Shown in pieces: positions 23,803 to 31,840 of a stretch of 64,000 bases of DNA. Made by a program: the position numbers and the translations under genes. Every line of letters starts with the position of its first letter. Within the stretch, counting starts at the first letter, position 1. Origin of the DNA: an uncultured Collinsella sp. (lineage in GTDB: Bacteria > Actinomycetota > Coriobacteriia > Coriobacteriales > Coriobacteriaceae); NCBI GenBank assembly GCA_958352845.1, contig CATWQC010000003.1, positions 62,001 through 126,000 of the forward strand, read 5' to 3'. A model generated the notes under the pieces. The model was given only the letters and a program-made list of their open reading frames with translations. It had not been told where the DNA came from and ran no database searches.

Positions 23803-25215
23803 ATGGGGACCAAATCCCAAAAGCAAACTCAATCACCGTCGACAGCCTCGGCGATTCTCGTCGTAATGTATGTTGCAGCCTTTGTTGCCGCGTTTAACGA
23901 GAACATCATTAACGTGGCGTTGCACGACATTATGGCGGCCTTTTCGGTGAGTGCCACCACGGCGCAGTGGCTCGTTTCGGGCTACATGATCGTGACGTCG
24001 ATCTTTACGGCTATCATGGCCTTCCTGTCCGGTCGTTTCTCGACGCGCAAGCTGCTGTTTTTCGCATGCGGATGCATGGTCGCCGGCGAAGTCCTGTGCC
24101 TGGTCGCTCCGTCGTTTAGCGTTTTGCTGCCAAGCCGTATTTTGCAGGCTGCGGGATCGGGCATCTTGTTTCCGCTCATGATGAATGTGGTGCTGTCTTG
24201 TGCCCCGCGCGAGAAGCTCGGTCTGTATCTGAGCCTGGGCGGCGCCTGCATTACGCTAGGACCGGCGTTTGGACCCGTGATCAGCGGTCTTATGTGCACG
24301 TTATTTGGCTGGAGGGCGGTATTCGTAGTGCCGCTGGTGGGCGGCATTGCGGTCGCTGCGGCGGGCGTTAAGCTTGTTCAGAATGTCGGAGAGCGCTCGA
24401 ACACCACGCTTGATATTCTGTCGGTTGTTTTGCTCGCGGCCGGCATTACGGCATTTGTGTATTCCGTGGGCGAGTTCTCGGCCAATTTGATTGCCGGTGT
24501 CGTGGCGCTTTTCGCCGCCATTGTGCTGCTCGGCCTGTTTGCGGCCCGCCAGCTCAAGCTTGAGCATCCGGTGCTTAACGTGCGTCCCATGGCGAGTGTT
24601 CGTTTTTGGCCTGCGTGCTTGCTTGTGGTGGTATCGATGATGACGACGTTCTCGATGAGCGTTTTGTTGCCGCTCTATTTTGAGGGCGCATACGGCATGA
24701 CCGCACTTGTTGCGGGCTTGCTCATTTTGCCAGCAATTGCCTGCAACGCCGTGACCTCGATTGTGGGCGGACGCGTGATGGACGCCCGTGGCGCATGGCC
24801 GCTGCTGCCGGTCGGCTTTACCCTGATTGCCGTGGGGCAGACTGCCATCTCGATGACGGCGGCAAGCATGAACATCGGCGTCGTCGTGGCGCTGACCGTT
24901 GTGGTGTATGCCGGAGTCGGTTTGGTGCTGAGCCCCTCGCAAACGGCCGGCTTGGAGACGCTGCCCGCCGCTGAGCATCCTCACGGAACGGCATTGCTCA
25001 ACACGTGGAACATGATTGCCGCATCGTTTGGCCCGTCGCTGTTTATCGGCCTGCTCTCGAGTTCTGCGGCGACTGCCGGTGTCGCTGGCGTTGCGACCGA
25101 CGTTGCCCAGGCGATTGGATTTGCGGCGGCCGTGCGTGTGGCGGCTGTAATTGCCGTGGTCGGGTTCGTGGCGTCGCTGGTGTACGCTCGTCGCGAGTCG
25201 CACATGTCGCATTAA
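23803..25215 (+). CDS. MFS transporter, DHA2 (EmrB/QacA) family
   Basis: A 470-residue proton-driven exporter with about 14 hydrophobic segments. It opens with a short polar tail, then VVMYVAAFVAAFNENIINVALHDI (motif D1 region), TAQWLVSGYMIVTS, and FLSGRFSTRKLLFF (motif A); motif C appears as GPAFGPVISG in TM5. These are the DHA2 hallmarks. It probably exports drugs or a cell metabolite; the substrate cannot be told. The ATG at 23803 has an AGAGGAAGGAA ribosome site; the open frame extending to 23392 was rejected because it overlaps the deformylase gene. No local regulator is adjacent. Confidence 0.88.
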   Translation: MGTKSQKQTQSPSTASAILVVMYVAAFVAAFNENIINVALHDIMAAFSVSATTAQWLVSGYMIVTSIFTAIMAFLSGRFSTRKLLFFACGCMVAGEVLCLVAPSFSVLLPSRILQAAGSGILFPLMMNVVLSCAPREKLGLYLSLGGACITLGPAFGPVISGLMCTLFGWRAVFVVPLVGGIAVAAAGVKLVQNVGERSNTTLDILSVVLLAAGITAFVYSVGEFSANLIAGVVALFAAIVLLGLFAARQLKLEHPVLNVRPMASVRFWPACLLVVVSMMTTFSMSVLLPLYFEGAYGMTALVAGLLILPAIACNAVTSIVGGRVMDARGAWPLLPVGFTLIAVGQTAISMTAASMNIGVVVALTVVVYAGVGLVLSPSQTAGLETLPAAEHPHGTALLNTWNMIAASFGPSLFIGLLSSSAATAGVAGVATDVAQAIGFAAAVRVAAVIAVVGFVASLVYARRESHMSH

Positions 25216-25367
25216 TGTGTGCACATAGATTCTGCAGCTAGATTAGCGGGCGACACCATAAACTAATGGACGTTTTGCCGAGAGGCATGAATGTTTAAAG
25301 CGCAAAGAGTGCGCGACGGGCCCCGCGAATGGGGCGATGATGCCCGAGAGGGCCAAGAAGGAGTCTC

Positions 25368-26249
25368 ATGTCTGAGAACGAAGAGATCATGAACGAGACC
25401 GAGAACGAGACCATGGCTGCCGAGGTCGAGGCAGTCGAGACCGTGGAGACCGAAGCTGCCGAGGTTGAGGCTGCTGACGAGGTTTCCGCCGAGGAGGAGG
25501 CCGAGGTTGTCGAGGCCGCCGTTGATTACGATGACGAAGAGCTGATGGACAAGATGCAGAAGGCCGCCCGCCTGCTGCGTAGCCGTCGCTTTGCTATTTC
25601 CAAGGAGGAGGAGGCCAAAGCCGAGCGCATGGCGAACATCGAGCGCGCCATCAAGCTTCTTGACCTCAAGCCCAAGATGGAGCAGAAGGAAATGTCCGAC
25701 CTGCTGGGCATGCGCCTTCGTGAGCTCGATGGCCTGATGGCCGAAGCCGAGGCTGCCGATCTGGTCGGCCGCATCGACGACGCCGAGGGCGACATGCGCA
25801 AGATCGTCGTCTTCGCTGCTGAGGATGCCGCTGAGGGCCTGGTCGAGCTTGCCAACAAGAAGGAGAAGCTCTTGCCCGAGCTTTCTTACGAGGAGGCCAC
25901 CGAGCTGATGGCTGCCCTCGATAAGGTTATCGCTCCGCTCGTCGCCATGGGCCTTGACGAGGATCGCGGTCCTCGCGGCGGTCGTGACGATCGCGGTGGC
26001 CGTGGCGGCGACCGTGGCGGTCGCGGCGGCTTTGGCGATCGCGGTGGCCGTGGCGGCGACCGTGGCGGTCGCGGTGGCGATCGCGGTGGCCGCGGCGGCT
26101 TTGGTGACCGTGGCGGCGACCGTGGCGGTCGCGGCGGCTTCGGCGGCAACCGTGGCGGCTATGGCGGCAACCGTGGTAACGACCGTGGCGGTCGCGGTGG
26201 CGATCGTGGCGGCCGCAACGGTGGCGGCTTCCGCGGCAATCGTTTTTAG
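25368..26249 (+). CDS. Acidic protein with C-terminal RGG-repeat tail
   Basis: A 293-residue protein in three parts. Residues 1-55 are almost all Glu, Ala, Val and Thr (strongly acidic, disordered). Residues about 56-190 are a charged helical region containing what looks like a winged-helix or ribosome-associated fold (IERAIKLLDLKPKMEQKEM, SDLLGMRLRELDGLMAEAEAADLVGRI). Residues about 195-293 are a low-complexity array of GGRGGDRGG, GGFGDRGG and GGYGGNRG units, as in RNA-binding RGG boxes and the tails of cold-shock helicases. It probably binds RNA; no helicase or known catalytic domain is present. AAGGAG precedes the ATG. Expected to be monocistronic; the function is unknown. Confidence 0.8.
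   Translation: MSENEEIMNETENETMAAEVEAVETVETEAAEVEAADEVSAEEEAEVVEAAVDYDDEELMDKMQKAARLLRSRRFAISKEEEAKAERMANIERAIKLLDLKPKMEQKEMSDLLGMRLRELDGLMAEAEAADLVGRIDDAEGDMRKIVVFAAEDAAEGLVELANKKEKLLPELSYEEATELMAALDKVIAPLVAMGLDEDRGPRGGRDDRGGRGGDRGGRGGFGDRGGRGGDRGGRGGDRGGRGGFGDRGGDRGGRGGFGGNRGGYGGNRGNDRGGRGGDRGGRNGGGFRGNRF
25966..26235 (+). repeat. Low-complexity coding repeat (RGG array)
   Basis: Tandem degenerate units of about 12-24 nt built from GGCGGTCGCGGTGGC-like sequence, encoding Arg/Gly/Asp repeats. Such arrays expand and contract by slippage, so copy number probably varies between strains. Confidence 0.8.
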
Positions 26250-26494
26250 TTACGGCGTTTTACCAAACGCCGTAACGGGCCGACGCTGCGCGGGCCGCAT
26301 TTGGACAATCTGACGTTCAACTTCAAGGGCGCGACCAGAAGGTCAGCGCCCTTTCGTTTCACGCCACCTTGTCACAAATGCGACCCGCTCGCTGACTTAT
26401 GCTCAACCTATGGCGTCATCTCGCCCCAAAAGGGCCTCCCTCGCTCTGGCGGGTTTTCGCTGTCGGTAGCAAAATATCGGCGTTGCCTTGATCC

Positions 26495-26550
26495 AAACCT
26501 ACCAAAAGGGGGACAAGTTTATTTTGGTCGGTTTTATCTGGGCAAACGTG
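26495..26550 (+). repeat. Palindromic intergenic repeat, copy 1
   Basis: An imperfect palindrome (ACCTACCAAAA and TTTTGGTCGGT arms around GGGGGACAAGTTTA) followed by TTATCTGGG. It matches the element at 49421-49473 in inverted orientation over about 50 bases with few changes, including the sequence beyond the palindrome, so it is a dispersed repeat and not a chance hairpin. Confidence 0.75.
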
Positions 26551-26572
26551 GTCGTCTATCGCAATGTAGTCA

Positions 26573-26616
26573 TTGGGGATGTTCTTGTTGGACTAGTCGT
26601 TTAAGAACGTCCCCAA
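26573..26616. repeat. Palindromic repeat of the TTGGGGA(C/T)GTTCTT type
   Basis: TTGGGGATGTTCTT (26573-26586) and AAGAACGTCCCCAA (26603-26616) pair with one mismatch; the loop contains the 8-bp palindrome GACTAGTC. It lies directly after the preceding repeat. The structure resembles REP-type elements. Confidence 0.65.
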
Positions 26617-26662
26617 CGACTGCATAGCATGAGAGTGGAAATCTACGCTCGTTCGTTTTTGC

Positions 26663-27250
26663 CTACATTTGGAGGAAGAGCTCGTGGAGGCGGGCGTCGT
26701 CGTCGAGCTCGGGGTGGAAGGTGACGCCGAGCTGGTTGTCTTGACGGGCGGCGACGATGCGGCCATCGACTTCGGACAGGGCCTTGGCATTGCCGTGCAC
26801 CTTGACGATGCGGGGTGCACGGATAAACGTCAGCGGCACTTCACCGTCGATACCGTCTACCCGCCCCTTGGTGCGAAAGCTGCCGAGCTGTCTGCCATAG
26901 GCATTACGCTCAACGAGCACATCCATGGTTGCCAGGCGCGGCGTCCCCTTATCGTCGTGGGCGGCAAGGTCGCGCGCCAGCAGAATCAAGCCGGCGCAAG
27001 TCCCCAATACAGGCATGCCTTCAACAATGCGGATGCGAAGCCCCTCGAGCATACCGAGTTCGGCAAGTAGCTTGCCCTGAACGGTGGACTCGCCGCCGGG
27101 GAGGACCAGGCGGTCAAAGTTCTGCTGCAAATCGGCCGCCTGCCTCAGCTCAATACAGTGCGCGCCCAGCTCAGATAGTCTTGCCTCGTGCTCGGCAAAA
27201 GCGCCTTGGACCGCCAGCACGGCGACCGTTTGGTCTGCATAATCGCTCAT
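26663..27250 (-). CDS. pdxT: Pyridoxal 5'-phosphate synthase glutaminase subunit PdxT
   Basis: Class I glutaminase (195 residues) that hydrolyses glutamine and channels ammonia to PdxS. Motifs: VLAVQGAFAEH at the N terminus, LPGGEST (oxyanion), GTCAGLILLA (nucleophile Cys) and VTFHPEL (catalytic His and Glu). The start at 27250 has AAAGGATC upstream. It lies 20 nt after pdxS in the same leftward operon. With PdxS it makes PLP directly from ribose 5-phosphate, glyceraldehyde 3-phosphate and glutamine. Confidence 0.96.
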   Translation of the reverse strand: MSDYADQTVAVLAVQGAFAEHEARLSELGAHCIELRQAADLQQNFDRLVLPGGESTVQGKLLAELGMLEGLRIRIVEGMPVLGTCAGLILLARDLAAHDDKGTPRLATMDVLVERNAYGRQLGSFRTKGRVDGIDGEVPLTFIRAPRIVKVHGNAKALSEVDGRIVAARQDNQLGVTFHPELDDDARLHELFLQM

Positions 27251-27270
27251 GTGCGATCCTTTCTGCTGGA

Positions 27271-28161
27271 CTAGCGCCCGCGCTCCTCCATGATGATCTC
27301 GATCTCGTCGGCGTTGATGCCCACCATGGCCTCGCCCAGGTCCTCCGAAAGCCCGGCGATGAGTTTGGCATCGGTGAAGTTTGCCACGGCCTTGACGATG
27401 GCGGCGGCGCGCTTAGCGGGGTCGCCGCTCTTAAAGATACCCGAGCCGACAAAGACGCCCTCGGCACCCAGCTGCATCATCAACGCGGCGTCGGCGGGGG
27501 TCGCTACGCCGCCGGCGGCAAAGTTCACGACGGGAAGCTTGCCCGTGGCATGGACCTCGCGGACCAGTTCGACCGGAACCTGCAGCTGTTTGGCTGCCTC
27601 AAAGAGCTCATCATCGCGCAGAGCGACAACGTCACGGATCTGCTTTTGGATCTTGCGCATGTGGCGCACGGCTTGGACGACGTCGCCCGTGCCCGGCTCG
27701 CCCTTGGTGCGAATCATCGTGGCGCCCTCGGCAACACGGCGCAACGCCTCGCCCAGATCGCGGGCGCCGCAGACAAACGGCACGTCAAACTGGGTCTTGT
27801 CGATGTGATAAACGTCATCGGCGGGGGAGAGAACCTCGGACTCGTCGATGTAATCGATCTCGATGGCCTGCAGGATCTGCGCCTCGACAATGTGACCGAT
27901 GCGGCACTTGGCCATGACGGGGATGGAGACGGCCTCTTGGATGCCCTTGATCATCTTGGGATCGCTCATACGCGAGACGCCGCCTGCGGCACGGATGTCG
28001 GCCGGGATGCGCTCGAGAGCCATGACGGCGCAGGCGCCTGCCTCCTCGGCGATGCGTGCCTGCTCGGGAGTGGTGACGTCCATGATGACGCCGCCCTTGA
28101 GCATCTGCGCGAGCTCGCGGTTGAGTTTGACGCGATCGGCCTTGCTGGTCTGTTCTACCAT
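27271..28161 (-). CDS. pdxS: Pyridoxal 5'-phosphate synthase subunit PdxS
   Basis: The 296-residue TIM barrel synthase of the DXP-independent PLP pathway, normal in length. Typical segments: LAQMLKGGVIMDVTTPEQARIAEEAGA, MALERIPADIRAAGGVSRMSDP, MAKCRIGH (active-site Lys), YIDESEVLSPAD, VCGARDLGEALRR, and FAAGGVATPADAALMMQLGAEGVFVGSGIFKS. The ATG at 28161 (MVEQTSKADRVKLN) follows AAGGGAAC and fits the family; the frame extends upstream without support. First gene of pdxST, divergent from a MocR/PdxR-like regulator. Confidence 0.97.
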   Translation of the reverse strand: MVEQTSKADRVKLNRELAQMLKGGVIMDVTTPEQARIAEEAGACAVMALERIPADIRAAGGVSRMSDPKMIKGIQEAVSIPVMAKCRIGHIVEAQILQAIEIDYIDESEVLSPADDVYHIDKTQFDVPFVCGARDLGEALRRVAEGATMIRTKGEPGTGDVVQAVRHMRKIQKQIRDVVALRDDELFEAAKQLQVPVELVREVHATGKLPVVNFAAGGVATPADAALMMQLGAEGVFVGSGIFKSGDPAKRAAAIVKAVANFTDAKLIAGLSEDLGEAMVGINADEIEIIMEERGR

Positions 28162-28253
28162 GGTTGTTCCCTTGGTTGGCATGTGCATTGCTTGACGGAA
28201 CATCCTATCGGGGAGCTGGGTATGGCGAAATACTCAGTTTTCGAGATAATTAC

Positions 28254-28295
28254 AAGGTCAGACTAATACCAGATTGAACAGCGCGATAAGGTCAG
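28254..28295 (+). promoter_or_regulatory. Direct-repeat operator between pdxST and its regulator
   Basis: AAGGTCAG occurs at 28254-28261 and 28288-28295, 34 bp apart (about three helical turns), in the region shared by the divergent pdxS and MocR-type genes. Direct repeats are a known form of MocR-family binding sites. Confidence 0.5.
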
Positions 28296-28306
28296 GTGGC
28301 AAACAC

Positions 28307-29722
28307 ATGCTTGACTACAATTTGGAAAAACGCGGCGAAGCATCGCTCTATGAGTATGTTTACCAGCAAATTCGAGATGATATCGTAGCTGGACGCATTG
28401 CGGCGGGGGAACATCTTCCGTCTAAGCGCGCCTTTGCCAGTCATCTGGGAATCAGTGTCATTACCATCGAGAATGCATATAGCCAGTTGCTTGCCGAGGG
28501 CTATATTTGCTCAATGCCGCGGCGTGGCTACTACGCTTGTGAGCTTCCGGATGCACCGGTTTTGCCTTTGGCCGCGGAGGGCATCGACCGAGATGCCGCC
28601 TCTGTGGGTCCCAGCGCGCATGATGTCAACAGACAGGTCGAGCGATTCGACGCACTTTCTCCTTCCGCTTTGGAGGCGGCGCGGCTTTGGCAAAGCGCGC
28701 TACGGGCGACGCTGACATCCGAAGACGAACGCGAGATCTTTTCGCCCGCACCGGCACAGGGCACCGCTCGGCTACGACGCGCAATTGCTCACCATCTGCG
28801 TGGGACGAGGGGCATGAATGTCGATCCCAATAACATTGTCATCGGCGCGGGCGCCCAGCTGCTCGATACCATGTTGGTTCAGTTGCTTGGCGCGGACAAG
28901 GTGTATGCCGTTGAGGATCCGGGCTATTTGCGCCTGACGCGCATCTATCAGGCTATGGGCTGCAAAGTTCGGCATATCCCGTTGGATGATGACGGCGTCG
29001 ACCTGAGCACTCTGCAGAAAACTGGGACCGATGTCCTTCACCTGATGCCGTCCCATCAGTATCCGACCGGCCTTGTGACGAGCATTGCGCGTCGCTACGC
29101 GCTGCTCAGCTGGGCCGCCGAGCGACCGGGTCGGTATCTCATCGAAGATGACTTTGATTGTGAGTTTCGCCTTGCCGGCAAACCGATTCCCGCGCTCGCG
29201 TCAATCGATGCCGCCCAGTCGGTTATCTACACCAACACGTTTTCGAAGAGCCTGTCATCGGCGTTGCGTCTAGCGTACATGGTGCTGCCCGACGAGCTAA
29301 TGGAGCGGTTTAGGCGCAACCTTGGTTTTTACGCCTCGTCGGTGAGTTCTGTTGACCAGGTCGCTTTGGCTCGTTTGCTGGAATCGGGTGATTACGAGCG
29401 ACATGTGAACCGCGTGCGCGTTCGTGCTCGCGAGGCGCGTGATGGCCTGGCGGCGCTTGTGCGGAAGGCATTTCCGGCAGGGGAGGTCTCGATTGAACAT
29501 GCGGACGCGGGCCTTTACTGCACCGTTGCCCTGTCCGAGGACGGAGCGGGGAAGAGTTTCGCGAAGGCTCTTGCTGACGCTCGTATTTCCTATGTCAACA
29601 TCGCCGATTGCCTGTGGACGGGTGATCGGGCATCGACTAAGAGCGCTCCATCTCGCGTCCTCATTCAATACGACGACCTGAGCCCTCAGTCGCTCATCGT
29701 TCTTCAAGAACAGCTGCAATAA
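28307..29722 (+). CDS. pdxR: MocR-family regulator, PdxR-like
   Basis: A 471-residue GntR-type wHTH (about residues 8-75: SLYEYVYQQIRDDIVAGRIAAGEHLPSKRAFASHLGISVITIENAY) fused to an inactive class I aminotransferase fold that binds PLP: IGAGAQLLDTMLVQLLG, VYAVEDPGYLR, PSHQYPTG, LIEDDFDCEFR and the PLP lysine in TFSKSLSSALRLAY. Divergence from pdxST strongly suggests it is the PdxR-type activator of PLP synthesis. The ATG at 28307 (AGGTGG upstream) was preferred to one 12 codons earlier. The name is by context; MocR proteins with other targets look similar. Confidence 0.85.
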   Translation: MLDYNLEKRGEASLYEYVYQQIRDDIVAGRIAAGEHLPSKRAFASHLGISVITIENAYSQLLAEGYICSMPRRGYYACELPDAPVLPLAAEGIDRDAASVGPSAHDVNRQVERFDALSPSALEAARLWQSALRATLTSEDEREIFSPAPAQGTARLRRAIAHHLRGTRGMNVDPNNIVIGAGAQLLDTMLVQLLGADKVYAVEDPGYLRLTRIYQAMGCKVRHIPLDDDGVDLSTLQKTGTDVLHLMPSHQYPTGLVTSIARRYALLSWAAERPGRYLIEDDFDCEFRLAGKPIPALASIDAAQSVIYTNTFSKSLSSALRLAYMVLPDELMERFRRNLGFYASSVSSVDQVALARLLESGDYERHVNRVRVRAREARDGLAALVRKAFPAGEVSIEHADAGLYCTVALSEDGAGKSFAKALADARISYVNIADCLWTGDRASTKSAPSRVLIQYDDLSPQSLIVLQEQLQ

Positions 29723-29730
29723 GCCCACGA

Positions 29731-29761
29731 AAAAGGCCCGAACCAATACGGTCCGGGCCTC
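29731..29761 (-). terminator. Intrinsic terminator of the rubrerythrin gene
   Basis: AGGCCCGGACC with complement, followed on the minus strand by TTTTTCG. It lies between the convergent pdxR-like and rubrerythrin genes and may serve both. Confidence 0.75.
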
Positions 29762-29794
29762 ATCGAGCTAGAGGTTATGTCTCAGGCGGTTGGC

Positions 29795-30355
29795 TTAGCC
29801 AAAGTAGCGCTTGAGCAGGCCGGCGAAAGCCTTGCCGTGGCGGGCCTCGTCGCGAGCCATCTCGTGCACGGTGTCATGGATGGCATCGAGGCCAGCGGCC
29901 TTGGCGCGCTTGGCGAGATCGGTCTTGCCGGCGGTGGCGCCGTTCTCGGCCTCAACGCGCATCTCGAGGTTCTTCTTGGTGGAGTCGGTCACGACCTCGC
30001 CCAGGAGCTCAGCGAACTTGGCGGCATGCTCGGCCTCCTCGTGGGCAGCCTTCTCCCAGTACAGGCCGATCTCGGGGTAGCCCTCGCGATGAGCGACGCG
30101 AGCCATGGCCAGGTACATACCGACCTCAGAGCACTCGCCCTCAAAGTTGGCGCGCAGGTCGGCAACGATGTCCTTGGAGACGCCCTCCATCTTGGCGACG
30201 CCCACGACGTGCTCGGCAGCCCACTCGAGCTGGCCCTCCTCCTGCTTCAGGAAACGAGAACCGGGAACGCCGCACTGGGGGCACTTGAAGTCCTCGGGCA
30301 GCTGGTCGCCGTCGAACTCTTCCACATAACCGCAAACGGGGCAAACAAACTTCAT
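29795..30355 (-). CDS. Rubrerythrin with N-terminal rubredoxin domain (reverse rubrerythrin)
   Basis: A 186-residue non-haem di-iron peroxidase that protects anaerobes from peroxide and oxygen. Residues 1-35 are a rubredoxin-type site with Cys5, Cys8, Cys25 and Cys28 (CPVCGY and CPQCG), placed before the four-helix domain, the order found in clostridial reverse rubrerythrins. Di-iron ligands are in the helices containing FEGECSEVGMYL, HEEAEHAAKF, ENGA and HEMARDEARHG. The ATG at 30355 follows AAAGGATC. The AT-rich upstream region (to 30611) fits a regulated promoter, but no exact PerR or Fur box was recognised. Confidence 0.92.
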   Translation of the reverse strand: MKFVCPVCGYVEEFDGDQLPEDFKCPQCGVPGSRFLKQEEGQLEWAAEHVVGVAKMEGVSKDIVADLRANFEGECSEVGMYLAMARVAHREGYPEIGLYWEKAAHEEAEHAAKFAELLGEVVTDSTKKNLEMRVEAENGATAGKTDLAKRAKAAGLDAIHDTVHEMARDEARHGKAFAGLLKRYFG

Positions 30356-30611
30356 GATTCGATCCTTTCGATCGATGGCGATGGTGCGCTCGCCCGGTCC
30401 CATAAGGGCCCTCTCCGGACGTGCGTCTTGACGAGTTCTATTATCCATAAATGAGACTGAAAGTGAAGCCTATTAGGAATGATTTTTAATAAAACAATTT
30501 TGAGATATGAAGATGTTGATTGATTAACGATTGGCAGGCCGTCTTTGACCGCCGCTGAGTACAATCGGTCGAGCAAATGTTGACGAATCAACAAATGAAG
30601 GAGTTTCCTTT
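30356..30611. promoter_or_regulatory. Divergent regulatory region, rubrerythrin / alcohol dehydrogenase
   Basis: About 255 bases, much more AT-rich than its surroundings at 30440-30530. A palindrome TGTTGA-CGAA-TCAACA (30578-30593) sits just ahead of the alcohol dehydrogenase ribosome site and may be an operator or translation-control hairpin. No confident -35/-10 pair was found. Confidence 0.4.
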
Positions 30612-31832
30612 ATGCATCTAGCCCGCCGCGCCTGGTGCCGAACGTATCAAACGGTTTTTCGCATCGCATTGCCGGTGCTGCCCTATACCGAGCCACGCAT
30701 TTTGGAGCATGCCGAGGATATGCCCGCGGTGCTTCAAAAGCGCTCGATACAGCGGGTTCTTATGGTAACGGATCTCGGCATTGCCCGTCTGGGGCTCACG
30801 GCGCCGCTCGAGACGGCGCTCGCATCCAGGGGAATTGGCGTTACGGTCTATGCCGAAACGCGTGCGAACCCCACGGTCTCAAACGTGGAGGAAGCGGCGG
30901 CGCTGTATCGCGAGAACGACTGCCGGGCCATTATCGGCTTTGGCGGTGGCTCGGCCATGGACTGTGCCAAGGGCGTGGGAGCACGCATCGCGCAGCCAAA
31001 CAAGCCCATCAACAAGATGCGCGGGCTGCTGCGGATTCATCGTCGCCTGCCGCTGCTCATCGCCGTTCCCACCACGGCAGGCACGGGAAGCGAGGTCACA
31101 CTTGCAGCGGTAATTACCGATGACGAGACGCACTACAAGTACCCCATTAACGACTTTGTGCTTATCCCGCGCCTTGCGGTGCACGACCCCGAGCTTACGC
31201 GCGGCCTGCCCGCCTCCATTACGGGGCAGACGGGCATGGACGCCCTGACGCATGCCGTCGAGGCCTTTATCGGGCGAAGCACTACGCCCTATACGCGCAA
31301 GATGGCGCGACAGGCGGTGCAGCTCATCCACGACAATTTGCTCGAGGCCTATGAACATGGCGACGACATGCGTGCGCGTCGCAACATGCTTTCGGCGGCG
31401 TATAAGGCGGGTGTTGCCTTTACGCGCTCCTATGTTGGATACGTTCATGCCATCGCACACAGCCTGGGCGGGCGTTACGGGATTCCGCACGGCTTGGCCA
31501 ACGCCATCATCCTGCCGCATATGCTTCGCGCCTATGGCGAAACTGCTGCTCCTAAGCTCGCCGATCTCGCCCGCATGGCCGGTATCGCGCCGGCTAACGC
31601 GCAGGACAGCCTGGCGGCCGAGGCCTTTATCGATTGGGTCGATCGAATGAACGCCGCCTTGGACATTCCCAAATATGTCACGGGCATTCGCCGCTCTGAC
31701 ATTCCCGAAATGGCGGTGCATGCCGATGCCGAGGCCAATCCCCTGTACCCCGTTCCACTCCTAATGGACCGTTTGGAGCTCGAGCGTATGTACGAGGTCG
31801 TCGCGGGTGGTATGTTTGAGGACGAGAACTAG
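30612..31832 (+). CDS. Iron-containing (group III) alcohol dehydrogenase
   Basis: A 406-residue NAD(P)-dependent oxidoreductase. The nucleotide region shows GFGGGSAMDCAKGVG and PTTAGTGSEVT; metal ligands fall in TGMDALTHAVEAF and in HAIAHSLGGRYGIPHGLANA (two His). The first 35 residues are an extension with an aromatic, basic character (RRAWCRTYQTVFRIALPVLP). AAGGAG precedes the ATG. An aldehyde dehydrogenase starts 9 nt after its stop, so the pair probably interconverts an alcohol, aldehyde and acid, or detoxifies aldehydes. The substrate is not evident; 1,3-propanediol- or butanol-type enzymes are similar. Confidence 0.9.
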   Translation: MHLARRAWCRTYQTVFRIALPVLPYTEPRILEHAEDMPAVLQKRSIQRVLMVTDLGIARLGLTAPLETALASRGIGVTVYAETRANPTVSNVEEAAALYRENDCRAIIGFGGGSAMDCAKGVGARIAQPNKPINKMRGLLRIHRRLPLLIAVPTTAGTGSEVTLAAVITDDETHYKYPINDFVLIPRLAVHDPELTRGLPASITGQTGMDALTHAVEAFIGRSTTPYTRKMARQAVQLIHDNLLEAYEHGDDMRARRNMLSAAYKAGVAFTRSYVGYVHAIAHSLGGRYGIPHGLANAIILPHMLRAYGETAAPKLADLARMAGIAPANAQDSLAAEAFIDWVDRMNAALDIPKYVTGIRRSDIPEMAVHADAEANPLYPVPLLMDRLELERMYEVVAGGMFEDEN

Positions 31833-31840
31833 GAGGGTCC

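Larger units (their letters stand above)
26250..26662. other. Gene-free region with repeat elements
   Basis: About 410 bases between the RGG gene and pdxT. It holds a hairpin right after the RGG stop (TTACGGCGTTT with complement, 26250-26275), a second hairpin with GGGCGC arms at about 26326-26352 followed by a short T-rich stretch (probable terminator), and two palindromic repeat elements at 26495-26616 listed separately. A 108-codon frame at 26301 has Cys- and Ser-rich composition unlike a real protein and crosses these repeats. Confidence 0.55.

Noticed and set aside
25966..26235. CRISPR array
   Set aside because: The repeats are contiguous, degenerate and in frame with an RGG protein tail; there are no spacers.
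26301..26627. 108-codon frame downstream of the RGG gene
   Set aside because: Crosses two palindromic repeats, has no ribosome site and its composition is not protein-like.
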